This document shows positions 52,394 to 61,127 of a stretch of 64,000 bases of DNA, in pieces. The position numbers and the translations under genes were made by a program. The stretch lies in contig JAHBUH010000001.1 in assembly GCA_019638185.1 (NCBI GenBank), positions 124,001-188,000 of the forward strand, read 5' to 3'. The notes beneath the pieces were generated by a model. That model had not been told where the DNA came from. It was given only the letters and a program-made list of their open reading frames with translations, and did no database searches. Positions within the stretch are counted from its first letter, which is position 1, and each line of letters opens with the position of its first letter. This DNA comes from Leadbetterella sp. (GTDB taxonomy: Bacteria; Bacteroidota; Bacteroidia; Cytophagales; Spirosomataceae).

Positions 52394-53512
52394 TTAATAA
52401 GTTATAATATATCCGTTAGCTTCCTTAATCAGATTATTAACATCTAAATCTTCAAATGTCGGCTCGTTTTCAATGTCGTACACTCTTCTCAATATATACC
52501 TATCGTTATTACTTTCTAGTGTCTGTAATTCGTGATTTGTTATGAAAAACCTTTTTGCATAATCATCATCTTGTCGTCTTGCTGTGGTTTTTACTTCTAT
52601 AAATATATCATTTTCATTCTCGTCTAAAGAAAGAACATCATATCCATAGTGTATTGATTCCAATGCACGGTGACGAGGATATCCTTTTTTTGAAATTCCA
52701 AGTTTTAAAAGCTTTTCTCTTTCTACTGCAATAACATATTCCTCTCCTTTCAAACCAATTAAGGCATTTTTCTCAGCCTTCTTTGCACTTTGTTCAGGTG
52801 TTGGAGGTTTAATCTTTCTTTCAGGAATATGTATCGAATTTTTAATTCCACCCATTAAAAAAATAACAAGAGAGACATAAAAATCCAAAATTGACATTTC
52901 TATAATTCCTAAATCATTCGGATAAATTTTAGCCGTAATTTGAGAATTCTGCGGACTAATTCTTATTGAGTTTAACCAGTTCTTCGGCAATTCGACTTTC
53001 CCATCTGAGTAGGCCGAAAAACCTAAATCGAAGAGGGAATTATACTCTCTTTCATAAGCATTATTTATCATAATTGTATTGGACAATTCTTCTGCCAGAG
53101 TTTTGAGATTAGCTTCTAGACTTTTTCTTTGTTCTTCACTTAAACTTCTTGCGGAAGCTCTTCCAAAATAGAAACCTACATTTAAATATGGCGCTTCTTT
53201 TTCTATGACAAAGCTTATTTGAGCTGCGTATTGCTTATTTATTGACCCTTTAAACAAAGTAGACCATACATTTAATAGTTTATTACCTCTACTTATTGGG
53301 TTATGTTCGGGAGAGGCATTAGTTTCAAATGGCCCGAATTCTGATGAATATTTACTAGAAAAGAAATCGGCTATTTTTCTTAGTTTGTCTTTTACTTTCC
53401 TAAACGCTTCTACTTCTCTAACGTCTGCGTTCGAGTTAATAGAATTATTCCTATATATTCTAGTGCTTAGACTATTTATCAATTTAAGATCGTCAATTGT
53501 TATGGTTTCCAT
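52394..53512 (-). CDS. DUF3883 (NOV-C)-type putative nuclease
   Basis: 372 residues. The N-terminal two thirds are unknown and helical. The C-terminal (about 250-345) has a DUF3883-type restriction-endonuclease-like fold: GLKGEEYVIAVEREKL (E257), YDVLSLDENENDIFIEVKTT (D292 and the ExK pair E306/K308), then FFITNHEL and YILRRVYDI. In many defence genes this domain is joined to helicases or McrB-like proteins. Here it stands at the head of a trio with two small unknown genes. Function not known; nuclease activity is inferred. Confidence 0.7.
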   Translation of the reverse strand: METITIDDLKLINSLSTRIYRNNSINSNADVREVEAFRKVKDKLRKIADFFSSKYSSEFGPFETNASPEHNPISRGNKLLNVWSTLFKGSINKQYAAQISFVIEKEAPYLNVGFYFGRASARSLSEEQRKSLEANLKTLAEELSNTIMINNAYEREYNSLFDLGFSAYSDGKVELPKNWLNSIRISPQNSQITAKIYPNDLGIIEMSILDFYVSLVIFLMGGIKNSIHIPERKIKPPTPEQSAKKAEKNALIGLKGEEYVIAVEREKLLKLGISKKGYPRHRALESIHYGYDVLSLDENENDIFIEVKTTARRQDDDYAKRFFITNHELQTLESNNDRYILRRVYDIENEPTFEDLDVNNLIKEANGYIITY

Positions 53513-53686
53513 TCTGAGATATGAGTATCAATAAAACTACAGCTAACGGCTTCCGACTTGGAGCAACTTGCTACGAAGCCAACAGTTCAAATTTAGCAAA
53601 TAAATTGATAAATAATTGTCATGTAACTATCTACATCGGATTCATCAAATATAATAATCTGTTTTTACTCTAACAAAATCTTCTAT

Positions 53687-53717
53687 AGCAAACTCATCCG
53701 GGTTTGCTCTTTTTTTA
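53687..53717 (+). terminator. orphan forward terminator before the RecA-like ATPase gene
   Basis: AGCAAAC (53687-53693) pairs with GTTTGCT (53702-53708) and is followed by a run of T. No plus-strand gene precedes it nearby. It ends about 22 bases before the ATG at 53739, so it could be an attenuator or the end of a lost gene or small RNA. Confidence 0.7.
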
Positions 53718-53738
53718 TTCACTTAAATCAAACCGTTT

Positions 53739-54578
53739 ATGAAAATCGAACTCGCAAAACGAGAGCAGGCCAAGATTAAGATTGGCTTGCAAGGACCGAG
53801 CGGCTCTGGTAAGAGCTTTTCTGCTCTTTTATTGGCTCATGGTCTTACCAATGACTGGACTAAAATAGTAGTCATTGACACGGAGAATAAATCCTCCAGT
53901 TTGTATTCGCACCTGGGAGACTTTAACATCCTTGATCTGAAACCTCCTTACAGCCCTGAAAGATACATTGAGGCTATAAATCTGTGTGTAAAGTATGGTA
54001 TGCAGGCCATAATCATTGATAGTATCTCAATGGAGTGGGAGTATATCCTTGATGCTCATTCCCAGCTTACAGGTAACTCTTATACCAACTGGGCTAGATT
54101 TACTCCGAGGCATCAGAAATTCATTCAGGCTATCCTGCATGCTGATATCCATATCATCTGTACGCTCCGGTCTAAGCAGGATTATGTGCTGACCGAGAAT
54201 GAAAAAGGGAAACTAGCTCCTGAAAAGGTTGGGATGAAGGCAATTCAGAGGGATGGAACAGACTATGAACTTACCCTGATGTTTGAGCTGGATATCAAGC
54301 ATAATGCTGTCACCACTAAGGACAGAACAGGTCTGTTTTCAGGTAGATTACCCTTTCAGATCACTCAGGATACCGGCAAAGAGATTCTGAACTGGTGTCA
54401 GACTGGTGAAATAGTTGTAAGAGACTATGAAAACCTGATCAAAGGCTGTAATAGCCTTCAGGAGCTTCTTTCGCTGTTTGAAAGCGTATCCAAAGAGGTA
54501 CAGCAGCAGTTTAACTCCGATTTTACACAAAGAAAACTTCAATTAACCCCAAATTATGCAAGCAATGGAATTAGTTAA
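53739..54578 (+). CDS. RecA-like AAA_24-type ATPase of mobile elements
   Basis: 279 residues. Walker A GPSGSGKS is at 19-26, Walker B IIIDS at 91-95. The downstream RFTPRHQKFIQAILHADIHIICTLRSKQDYV segment and KAIQRDGTDYELTLMFELD follow the AAA_24 family often found in phages and Bacteroidota integrative elements, thought to act in recombination. The next gene (DUF3871) overlaps by 23 bases. Beside this there is no integrase or mobilisation gene in view. Confidence 0.75.
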   Translation: MKIELAKREQAKIKIGLQGPSGSGKSFSALLLAHGLTNDWTKIVVIDTENKSSSLYSHLGDFNILDLKPPYSPERYIEAINLCVKYGMQAIIIDSISMEWEYILDAHSQLTGNSYTNWARFTPRHQKFIQAILHADIHIICTLRSKQDYVLTENEKGKLAPEKVGMKAIQRDGTDYELTLMFELDIKHNAVTTKDRTGLFSGRLPFQITQDTGKEILNWCQTGEIVVRDYENLIKGCNSLQELLSLFESVSKEVQQQFNSDFTQRKLQLTPNYASNGIS

Positions 54579-55526
54579 AGTAGATCGTCACCTCGTCACC
54601 GGGGAGCAGTCAACAGAGCGGCCTTTCATAGTGGCCAATACCAGTCCTATGAATATGTTTGAACTGGAACATGAACATATCATTCCGGTATTTGTAAAAG
54701 ATAATGAGCCAGTTATATCCCATCAGGATTTCATTAACTGCGTTCAGGAAGTATCAGGTCAGGTGTTTCCTCATGAGACCATTTTAAAGCCCTCTATTCG
54801 CGTTTCTCACCCAATCACAGAATACCCGAAGCGAAAGATAAGCCTGCTAAAGAGCTTTTAGAGCATGAAAAGACCATCTATTATGAGAGGATGGCATTTG
54901 TGCTGGAAATTCCTTCTATCAGCTCTACGATCAACGGCAATAAGCTCAATCTGACTATTGGAGGAATCAAAGCTTATAATCTGGACAATCTGTATAACAG
55001 AAAGGGGGCTGATGAGCATTTCAAGGTATTCATCGGCTTTCAGAACAAGGTCTGCTGTAATATGTGCATCTGGTCTGATGGCTATACTGGCACTATAAAG
55101 GCAAGAAGTATTACCGAGTTGATGAAGCAGATATTTACGCTGTTTCTGGAGTATAACATCGAGAATCAGCTTACACTTTTGAGACAGTATACGGGTTACT
55201 ACCTCTCAGAAAGCCAATTTGTGACCTTTTTGGGCAGAACGAAGCTATACCAGTACCTACCTGTACAGGAGAAGAAGGTTTTACCGGAATTTATGTTTGG
55301 AGAGAATCAATTGAGTATGGTAGCAAGAGATTACCTGGCTGATGAAGATTTTAGCAGGACAGACACAGGAGATATAAGTCTATGGAACCTGTATAACCTC
55401 TTTACAGGAGCGAATAAGATGTCCTACATAGATACTTTCCTGAACCGGGGCTTAAATGCATCGCAGGTTATTCATCACCTGACAGAATCTTTCAACAAAA
55501 ATGAACCGAGTTGGTTTCTCACATGA
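54556..55526 (+). pseudogene. DUF3871 gene with a frameshift
   Basis: Two consecutive reading frames together make one DUF3871 protein. The first (54556-54861) has HIIPVFVKDNEPVISHQDFI and ends off-frame; the second continues IPEAKDKPAKELLEHEK from about 54822 through EIPSISSTINGNKLNLTIGG, NLDNLYNRKGADEHFKVFIGF and YNLFTGANKMSYIDTFLNRG. The break is a -1 shift near 54815-54825. DUF3871 proteins occur with the AAA_24 ATPase in Bacteroidota mobile elements. It may be a real inactivating mutation or a sequence error. Confidence 0.75.
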
Positions 55527-55759
55527 ACAAACCGTTTAAAGTAATAGACCCGTTCTCAATATTGTTTGTGGACAGGTCAGGGAAACTAAGGAGGGCATAT
55601 TGCCCTTTTTTTGTGCGCTGTAGGAGCCCTGTAGATCGCTATGTTCTCAATCAGATGGTAGCAGTAGAAATGGTAAAGACTAACGGGTGTGAAAGCTCGA
55701 TAGAGTTTCTTATTTCAGGCAGAAGCTACCAGCATCATTTCTTTGAGATAGTAAGCTGA
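55523..55759 (+). CDS. small protein of unknown function
   Basis: 78 residues from ATG 55523, overlapping the DUF3871 stop by four bases (ATGA). It has a strand-rich start (FKVIDPFSILFVDRSGKLRRAYCPFFVRC) and ends HHFFEIVS. No known family. The overlap says it belongs to the same mobile-element operon. Confidence 0.55.
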   Translation: MNKPFKVIDPFSILFVDRSGKLRRAYCPFFVRCRSPVDRYVLNQMVAVEMVKTNGCESSIEFLISGRSYQHHFFEIVS

Positions 55760-56087
55760 TGGCTATAGGGATTTATGTAGTGACTAATTTTTAATTTTAA
55801 AAATTATTAGTTAGCAGTTCTTTTAACGTAAAAGATTAATAACAGGAGCACAAAAAAATGTAAGCGTACAAAATATGCAAACTGTGCAAAAAGTTTTGGT
55901 GCCTGCCTGATTTAATCTTTTATACAATTGTGAAAAGAGGATTGAAGGATGAAGTTTTTACAAATTGAGTATTTTACATTGGTTAAACAATGGGGATAAA
56001 TCGGAGTCGTGTGCAAATGGTGCGCACATCCGGTGCACCCAAAAACAAAAAAGGAGCTAAGATATCCTTAACTCCTTGATTTTCAAG
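55760..56087. other. 328-base gap between the mobile-element genes and tRNA-Ala
   Basis: No convincing gene. It holds an A+T-rich near-palindrome (55783-55811; ACTAAT ... ATTAGT), some short repeats near 56012-56040 (GGTGCGCAC / GGTGCACC), and the tRNA terminator. I saw no direct copy of the tRNA 3' end here that would mark an attachment site. Confidence 0.5.
56051..56077 (-). terminator. terminator of tRNA-Ala
   Basis: AAGGAG(C)TAAG (56051-56061) pairs with CTTA(A)CTCCTT (56067-56077) with one mismatch; on the minus strand it is followed by a T run. It lies directly downstream of the tRNA in its own direction. Confidence 0.75.
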
Positions 56088-56161
56088 TGGAGAAGATCGG
56101 GCTCGAACCGACGACCTCTTGACTGCCAGTCAAGCGCTCTAGCCAACTGAGCTACATCCCC
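56088..56161 (-). tRNA. tRNA-Ala (GGC anticodon)
   Basis: The minus-strand 74-base sequence folds as a cloverleaf. The D arm is GCTC...GAGC, the anticodon stem is CTTGA/TCAAG with loop CTGGCAG (anticodon GGC), and the T loop is TTCGAGC. The acceptor stem has G3-U70, the Ala identity pair. One U-U mismatch is in the acceptor stem. CCA is not encoded. Its 3' end faces the accessory region. Confidence 0.96.
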
Positions 56162-56198
56162 TGCCTTAGCGAGTGCAAATATACGGAAGAAAAATAAT

Positions 56199-59100
56199 TT
56201 ACCAACCTGCAATCATAAAATTTACTCCGGTGACCTGTCCTTGCCACTGTTTGTCGCGGTAGGGGTAGGACAGGTAGGGCTCAATGATGAGGTAACCCAG
56301 GAGGTTCATGCGGAGGCTCAGGCCGAGTGACACTACGGCGTTATTGCGGGAGAGCTTTGAAACGGTGGCGGTGGAGCCCTCGGCGGGTGGGGTGGAGCGG
56401 GTGCTCCACGTCATGCCTGTGTCAAAGAAAAAGTTAAGGTCGGAGGCTACGTAATTGAAGGGGATGAGGGCCAGTTTTTTGTGGCCGGTAAACGGAAGCC
56501 GCAGTTCTACGTTAGCTACAGCCATCTGTTCGCCGCTGAGGCTGCTTTCGCCTACCTGGTTCCAGGAGCCAATGAACATGTTTTTATCCAGTCCGTGTAC
56601 GTACCAGGGGTAACCCAGGTAAAGCGGGTAAATGCGGTTCAGGCTCTCCAGGTTCCGGGGATTCAGGCGGCCTTCGTAGTAGAACCGGCCGGCCAGGGTG
56701 AGGGGCTTGATGTACTGGTATTTGCGGAGGTCAGTGAGCAGCAGGTTGTAATCGGTGGTGCCGAAGTATTTTCCTGCCTCCAGGCGGTAGCGGTAGCCTT
56801 TGAGGGGCGCTACGGAGCCAAAGGTGGTATTGTCACCCACCAGGGCGCCGAAGACCTGCGTGGTGTTAAAGCCTGTGAGCCCCAGTGTTTCCTTACTGAC
56901 CCGCTCGGCCTTGCTGTAGCCTGTGGTGATAAAGTCTACCAGGTAACCGGAATTAGTGACGCCCATCAGGCCGTGGCGGGGGTAATCTTTGGCGGTGTAG
57001 GTGTACCAGTTGCTGTTTACGCCCAGTTCCAGGCGGGTCTGGCGACTGAGCGGGCGGATCACATAGCCGGAAACCTGGTCTATGAAGAGCCGGATGATGC
57101 GTTCTTTCATCACACCTTCTATGTAGGTGAGGTTTCCGGTGGACTGGACGGTATCGCCCTGCGCGATCTTATAGCCACCGTAGAGCCGGTAGGGAATGTG
57201 GCCACCGGAAAATCCGTATTGCCATTTATTTTTCTGGTTCAGGTAGTACACCTGGCCGCCGAAGTCTTCGATCTCCCCGTTCAAGGCCACGGTGGCGGCC
57301 AGTTGGTTATTATTCAGCATATCACTGAAGAGGGCCATGACCCCACCGGCCATACCGGCGCCGAAACGGGATACGCCGGCAGAAATACCGGAGTTCGCCA
57401 GGTAATCGAGCTTAAATTTTCCTTTGTAGGGCAGGTCTTTGTAGACTTCTGCAGTGACCACGGCGGGGCGCTGGTTGCGGTCCAGGTTCTGCTGCACCAC
57501 ATCTTCGCCGCGGGTGATCCTTCCGGGGGGCACGATACCCGCGCCGGTGTTACGGGTAATTACCTCATAATTACGGGAGCCCGGCGCAGGGGAAAAGACA
57601 ATGCTGTATTCGCCTTTGTTCAGGAGATTATACACCAGATCACCCGACTTTGAGGCTACGGAAAGGGCGGGGGAGTAGGCGGTGATGCCGGATATGCCGG
57701 TGTAATAGTTAGTTATGCGGCTGATCTTTCCTCCGGCCAGTTCCATACGGTAGAGGTCGCGGAAGCCGTCAGGCGAGCTCAAGAAGTAGACATATTTCCC
57801 ATCGGCCGAGGCCTGGGGATTCATGTTATCTATGTCATTAAACTGGGGCAAGACGTCTACCTGGCCGGAACTGAGGGTATAACGGGCTATTTTCAGGTGC
57901 TCTTTTTCCAGGTATTCGGTGTTTCCGCCCCGGTCAGTGACAAAATAGATAAACTGGCCGTCAGGTGACCAGGCCGGCTGCACATCGGAGTAGCGGTCAT
58001 TGGTAAGGTTCTTAAGCTGGCCGGTGCGCAGATGGTAGAGAAAGAGATCCACCGTACCGTCTTTGATGCCGGTGATTGCCAGTTGCTCGCCGTCGGGTGA
58101 CCACGCCGGGTTAGTGAAGGCGTCCAGTTCCCGGATGGCATATTCTTTTTTGCCGCCCTGGAAGGCGTCCAGTACCAGCACTTTGTTCCGGGCTTTGGAC
58201 TGGATGACGAGCGCTACTTTCTGGCCGTCGGGTGACCAGGTGATGGTAGATTCCAGGAAAGAGTAGGAGTCTACGTGCTGCCCGAAGCCGTCGGTATTGA
58301 TCTTTTTGACCACTTTGCCGGTAGCGCTCTCCGCTATGAAGAGGTTCATGCTCAGGACATCTTTGGAGGAGATATAGGCCACGTAGCGGCCATCAGGACT
58401 GATGGAGGGCGAAATGTTCATGGTGCCGCCGCGACTGGCGGAGGCAATTACCCCTTCGGTAGCGGTCTTATCGCGGCTGCCTTCAAAATGGGTGTAATAT
58501 TGCTTCAGGTCATTTTTGAATTTATTGGAGAAGGCCTCGATATCCATGCGGAAGATTCGGATGAAGGCTTCCTGGATGCCGTAAATGGCTACCTGCTTGT
58601 AGAGGGGCCGGATGATCTCGTCGCCGTACAGGCCGGTTACATAGGCCCAGAAGGCCTGGCCCCAGCGGTAGGGGAAGTATTTGTGCTGTTTGACTACCAG
58701 GTCTTCTATGGACGGGAGGTCATTGTTTAAGACGGCGTCGCGCATCCAGAGGGCGGTATGGGGGTCATTCCGGCCCAGGGAAAGGTATTCGGCCAGCCCT
58801 TCGGTCATGAAAAGGGGAATGTTTCCCATGTTCTGGAGGCTGGTGGAGTCGCTGCCGTAGGTCATGGTCTGGTATTGGAATACGTGCACCATTTCGTGGC
58901 CCAGCACGTGGTCTGTCTGGCGTTTGGTGAAAAACAGGGGCATAACCACCCGGGTTTTGAGGCCTTCGGTCACTCCGCCGGTGCCTTCGCCAATCTGGCC
59001 GCCGATGACGGTGGTTTCCTGGAAATCAGGGTGAGAGTTATAGACGATGAGCGGATTGGGCTGGATAAAAGACATTTTGAAGATCTCCTGGTGATTTTTA

Positions 59101-59300
59101 TACCAGTGTTCGCTGTTCCGGAGCAGCTCATCTGCCAGGGGTTTATTATGCAGGTAGTAGTACAGGTCAAAATGACTGCTACGGAGAACTTTAAATTCGT
59201 TAGTGCGGTTCCGGGTCTTGTTCTGCCCGAAATACTCGCCCTGAGCGGCGGCCTGAAACGTATAAAGGATCAGGCAGATCAGTAAAACTTTCCTGGCCAT
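56199..59300 (-). CDS. exported M-A-type peptidase/beta-propeller/outer-membrane barrel fusion
   Basis: 1033 residues with signal peptide (MARKVLLICLILYTFQAAAQ). Domains in order: gluzincin peptidase-like region with HEMVH at 135-139 and MTEGLAEYLS as the third-ligand region; a PD40/TolB-type propeller with several SPDG repeats (about 290-560); and a C-terminal outer-membrane barrel (about 650-1033), the surface-antigen or BamA type. It is the last gene of the Ppx-TlpA-NlpC operon. Probable peptidase and pore-like surface protein. Family known in Bacteroidota but role not established. Confidence 0.85.
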   Translation of the reverse strand: MARKVLLICLILYTFQAAAQGEYFGQNKTRNRTNEFKVLRSSHFDLYYYLHNKPLADELLRNSEHWYKNHQEIFKMSFIQPNPLIVYNSHPDFQETTVIGGQIGEGTGGVTEGLKTRVVMPLFFTKRQTDHVLGHEMVHVFQYQTMTYGSDSTSLQNMGNIPLFMTEGLAEYLSLGRNDPHTALWMRDAVLNNDLPSIEDLVVKQHKYFPYRWGQAFWAYVTGLYGDEIIRPLYKQVAIYGIQEAFIRIFRMDIEAFSNKFKNDLKQYYTHFEGSRDKTATEGVIASASRGGTMNISPSISPDGRYVAYISSKDVLSMNLFIAESATGKVVKKINTDGFGQHVDSYSFLESTITWSPDGQKVALVIQSKARNKVLVLDAFQGGKKEYAIRELDAFTNPAWSPDGEQLAITGIKDGTVDLFLYHLRTGQLKNLTNDRYSDVQPAWSPDGQFIYFVTDRGGNTEYLEKEHLKIARYTLSSGQVDVLPQFNDIDNMNPQASADGKYVYFLSSPDGFRDLYRMELAGGKISRITNYYTGISGITAYSPALSVASKSGDLVYNLLNKGEYSIVFSPAPGSRNYEVITRNTGAGIVPPGRITRGEDVVQQNLDRNQRPAVVTAEVYKDLPYKGKFKLDYLANSGISAGVSRFGAGMAGGVMALFSDMLNNNQLAATVALNGEIEDFGGQVYYLNQKNKWQYGFSGGHIPYRLYGGYKIAQGDTVQSTGNLTYIEGVMKERIIRLFIDQVSGYVIRPLSRQTRLELGVNSNWYTYTAKDYPRHGLMGVTNSGYLVDFITTGYSKAERVSKETLGLTGFNTTQVFGALVGDNTTFGSVAPLKGYRYRLEAGKYFGTTDYNLLLTDLRKYQYIKPLTLAGRFYYEGRLNPRNLESLNRIYPLYLGYPWYVHGLDKNMFIGSWNQVGESSLSGEQMAVANVELRLPFTGHKKLALIPFNYVASDLNFFFDTGMTWSTRSTPPAEGSTATVSKLSRNNAVVSLGLSLRMNLLGYLIIEPYLSYPYRDKQWQGQVTGVNFMIAGW

Positions 59301-59304
59301 AGCG

Positions 59305-59760
59305 TTAGATCTTGGGTCTGGTGGCTCTTACAAATTTAGGTTTCCAATAGTTAGAATGCAAATTGTCTTCGCGCACACCGGCCGAGCTGGAAGAATGCAC
59401 GAAGAGGGTGACCTCTTTACTAACGATTTTTGTGACGATTCCCGTATGATTGATCCGGGAGGTTTTACCGATTTTAAAGTATACCAGGTCGCCTGGCCGG
59501 AGATCCGATTTACTTACCCCCGGAAATACGTCAGCCTGCTCATAAGAAGACCGGGGAAAAGGGCGCCCCAGCTCAGAGAAAGTCCTGAAAACCAGTCCCG
59601 AGCAGTCCATCCCCTCGGCGGTGTTGCCCCCGTATTTATAGGGTGTTCCTTTGTACCGGAGGGAAATATCGGTCAATACGGCGTTCCGGTTCACCGCCGG
59701 AGTTTTCCGGCAGGAGTAAAACAGCAGGGGAAGCAGCAGTATGAAGCCTATTTTTCTCAT
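59305..59760 (-). CDS. NlpC/P60 lipoprotein endopeptidase
   Basis: 151 residues, lipobox Cys17 (FYSC). The catalytic Cys53 is in MDCSGLVFR, the His at about 105 in NHTGIVT and a second His in VHSSSS. It cleaves peptidoglycan cross-links. It overlaps the thioredoxin gene upstream by four bases and is followed after four bases by the propeller-barrel gene. Confidence 0.95.
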   Translation of the reverse strand: MRKIGFILLLPLLFYSCRKTPAVNRNAVLTDISLRYKGTPYKYGGNTAEGMDCSGLVFRTFSELGRPFPRSSYEQADVFPGVSKSDLRPGDLVYFKIGKTSRINHTGIVTKIVSKEVTLFVHSSSSAGVREDNLHSNYWKPKFVRATRPKI

Positions 59761-61127
59761 TTTCCAAAGATCAGCCGGTCAATTTCCTGGATCAGCGAAC
59801 GCCCGTCGTCCAGCCGGGGTTCATCCACGGTATTGGAAAGGATCCGGCCCGATTTATCCAGGATCAAATAATTGGGCAGGATATCGGTGCTGTAATTCTT
59901 TTTCAGAAAAGGGTTATTGTACCCGTTCAGGTGAATGCCCAGGGGTTTATAGGTTTTGACAAAACTCCTGTAGCTATCACGGGGGCTGAGATTCACAAAG
60001 ATAAAGGCCAGGTCATTCCTCTTCGAGTAATAGCCTTCCACAAATTCCATGGCTTTGATGTCTTCTTTGCACAAAACGCATTCTTCGTCATAAAACCCGA
60101 GAACAATGTTCTTTCCCCGGAAGTCTTTCAGCTCCACCAGCTTACCTTTGCGGTTCTCCACGATAAAGTTAGGCGCCTCTTTGCCGGTTTCCAGTACTTC
60201 CTGCTTCCGGAAGTGGTAGGCAATGACCTTTTTGTAGACGTCGTTATCGGAAAAAAACATATAGTCCTGTCCCAGCAGCTTGATCTCTTCCGTGAGGCCG
60301 TCCAGGTTCAGGTAATCCAGGATTTTAGCGGCCAGGATTTTTTCAGTGATGCCCTGGCCCACGATCTTCCGGAAGTTTTTGAGGTATTCGTATTCCAGTG
60401 TGCGGGAATTTTTATAGCGAAAATCGGTCAGCGCATTTCCCGCCAGCCCGTCGGCCAGTTGGCCCAGGTAAATGGATTTGGCTTTTATCTCCTCGCTGAA
60501 AGCATTCCAGTTCATCTGCAGGGTACTGTCAGGCTGTTTACTGAAATTCAGGTAACCCAGTTCTTTCAGCTTGAATTTCCCGGTGATATCGGCTTTCTGG
60601 AGGGCGTGGAATTCGGGGGAGAAGGAGTGGGCCTGCGCCTCCAGAAGTTCGGTCTGCTCCCGGATCAGTGCTTCGGTCCGGGCAAAAAAATCAGCCCGGG
60701 AATGGGTTTTGAAGTTATTCAGCTCCATTTCATAGTCGCGGTCCACCTCATATTTCTGCCGGAGCATGAGCTGGTAAGCCCATTTGGCGGAGCCGGGCCC
60801 CTCTACCCGGAGGGTGCCGTTAAAGTCGTCGTTATCAAAGGTTAGGTGAATCTGGTCGCCCGGCTCAATTTTCAGCAGGTGCAGGCCGTGTTCCCCGAAG
60901 GAAATATCGCAATAGGCGATCCCGTTCAACGGGAATTCCACGAGGTAGGCGCTGTCGCTGTTTATTTTCAGGGTATATTCCCGGGGATCGGAGATCCAGT
61001 CGGAATAATAGGTAAACGTCAGGTAGTCCTGTGGCGGATGATTTATTTTCCCGGTAAGCCGGAAGAAGTCCTGTGCCATTACCAGGCGTGAACTGATCAG
61101 CAAGCCGATCAAAAGGATCCTACTCAT
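59757..61127 (-). CDS. TlpA-like thioredoxin family protein
   Basis: 456 residues with signal peptide MSRILLIGLLISSRLVMAQ. The N-terminal half is a DUF4369-like beta domain; the middle is helical. The C-terminal thioredoxin fold (about 315-456) has the active site CVLC within VLGFYDEECVLCKEDI. It probably reduces disulfides in the periplasm. It overlaps ppx upstream and nlpC downstream by four bases each. Confidence 0.88.
   Translation of the reverse strand: MSRILLIGLLISSRLVMAQDFFRLTGKINHPPQDYLTFTYYSDWISDPREYTLKINSDSAYLVEFPLNGIAYCDISFGEHGLHLLKIEPGDQIHLTFDNDDFNGTLRVEGPGSAKWAYQLMLRQKYEVDRDYEMELNNFKTHSRADFFARTEALIREQTELLEAQAHSFSPEFHALQKADITGKFKLKELGYLNFSKQPDSTLQMNWNAFSEEIKAKSIYLGQLADGLAGNALTDFRYKNSRTLEYEYLKNFRKIVGQGITEKILAAKILDYLNLDGLTEEIKLLGQDYMFFSDNDVYKKVIAYHFRKQEVLETGKEAPNFIVENRKGKLVELKDFRGKNIVLGFYDEECVLCKEDIKAMEFVEGYYSKRNDLAFIFVNLSPRDSYRSFVKTYKPLGIHLNGYNNPFLKKNYSTDILPNYLILDKSGRILSNTVDEPRLDDGRSLIQEIDRLIFGK

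Noticed and set aside
53550-53582. attC-like site (GGCTTC ... GAAGCC) suggesting an integron cassette
   Set aside because: The GTTRRRY core is absent at the expected place and no integron integrase is seen; only an inverted pair remains.
56481-57653. Long forward open frame opposite the peptidase-barrel gene (about 390 codons)
   Set aside because: It is antisense to a well-supported gene, has no family features, and such mirror frames are common in G+C-rich DNA.
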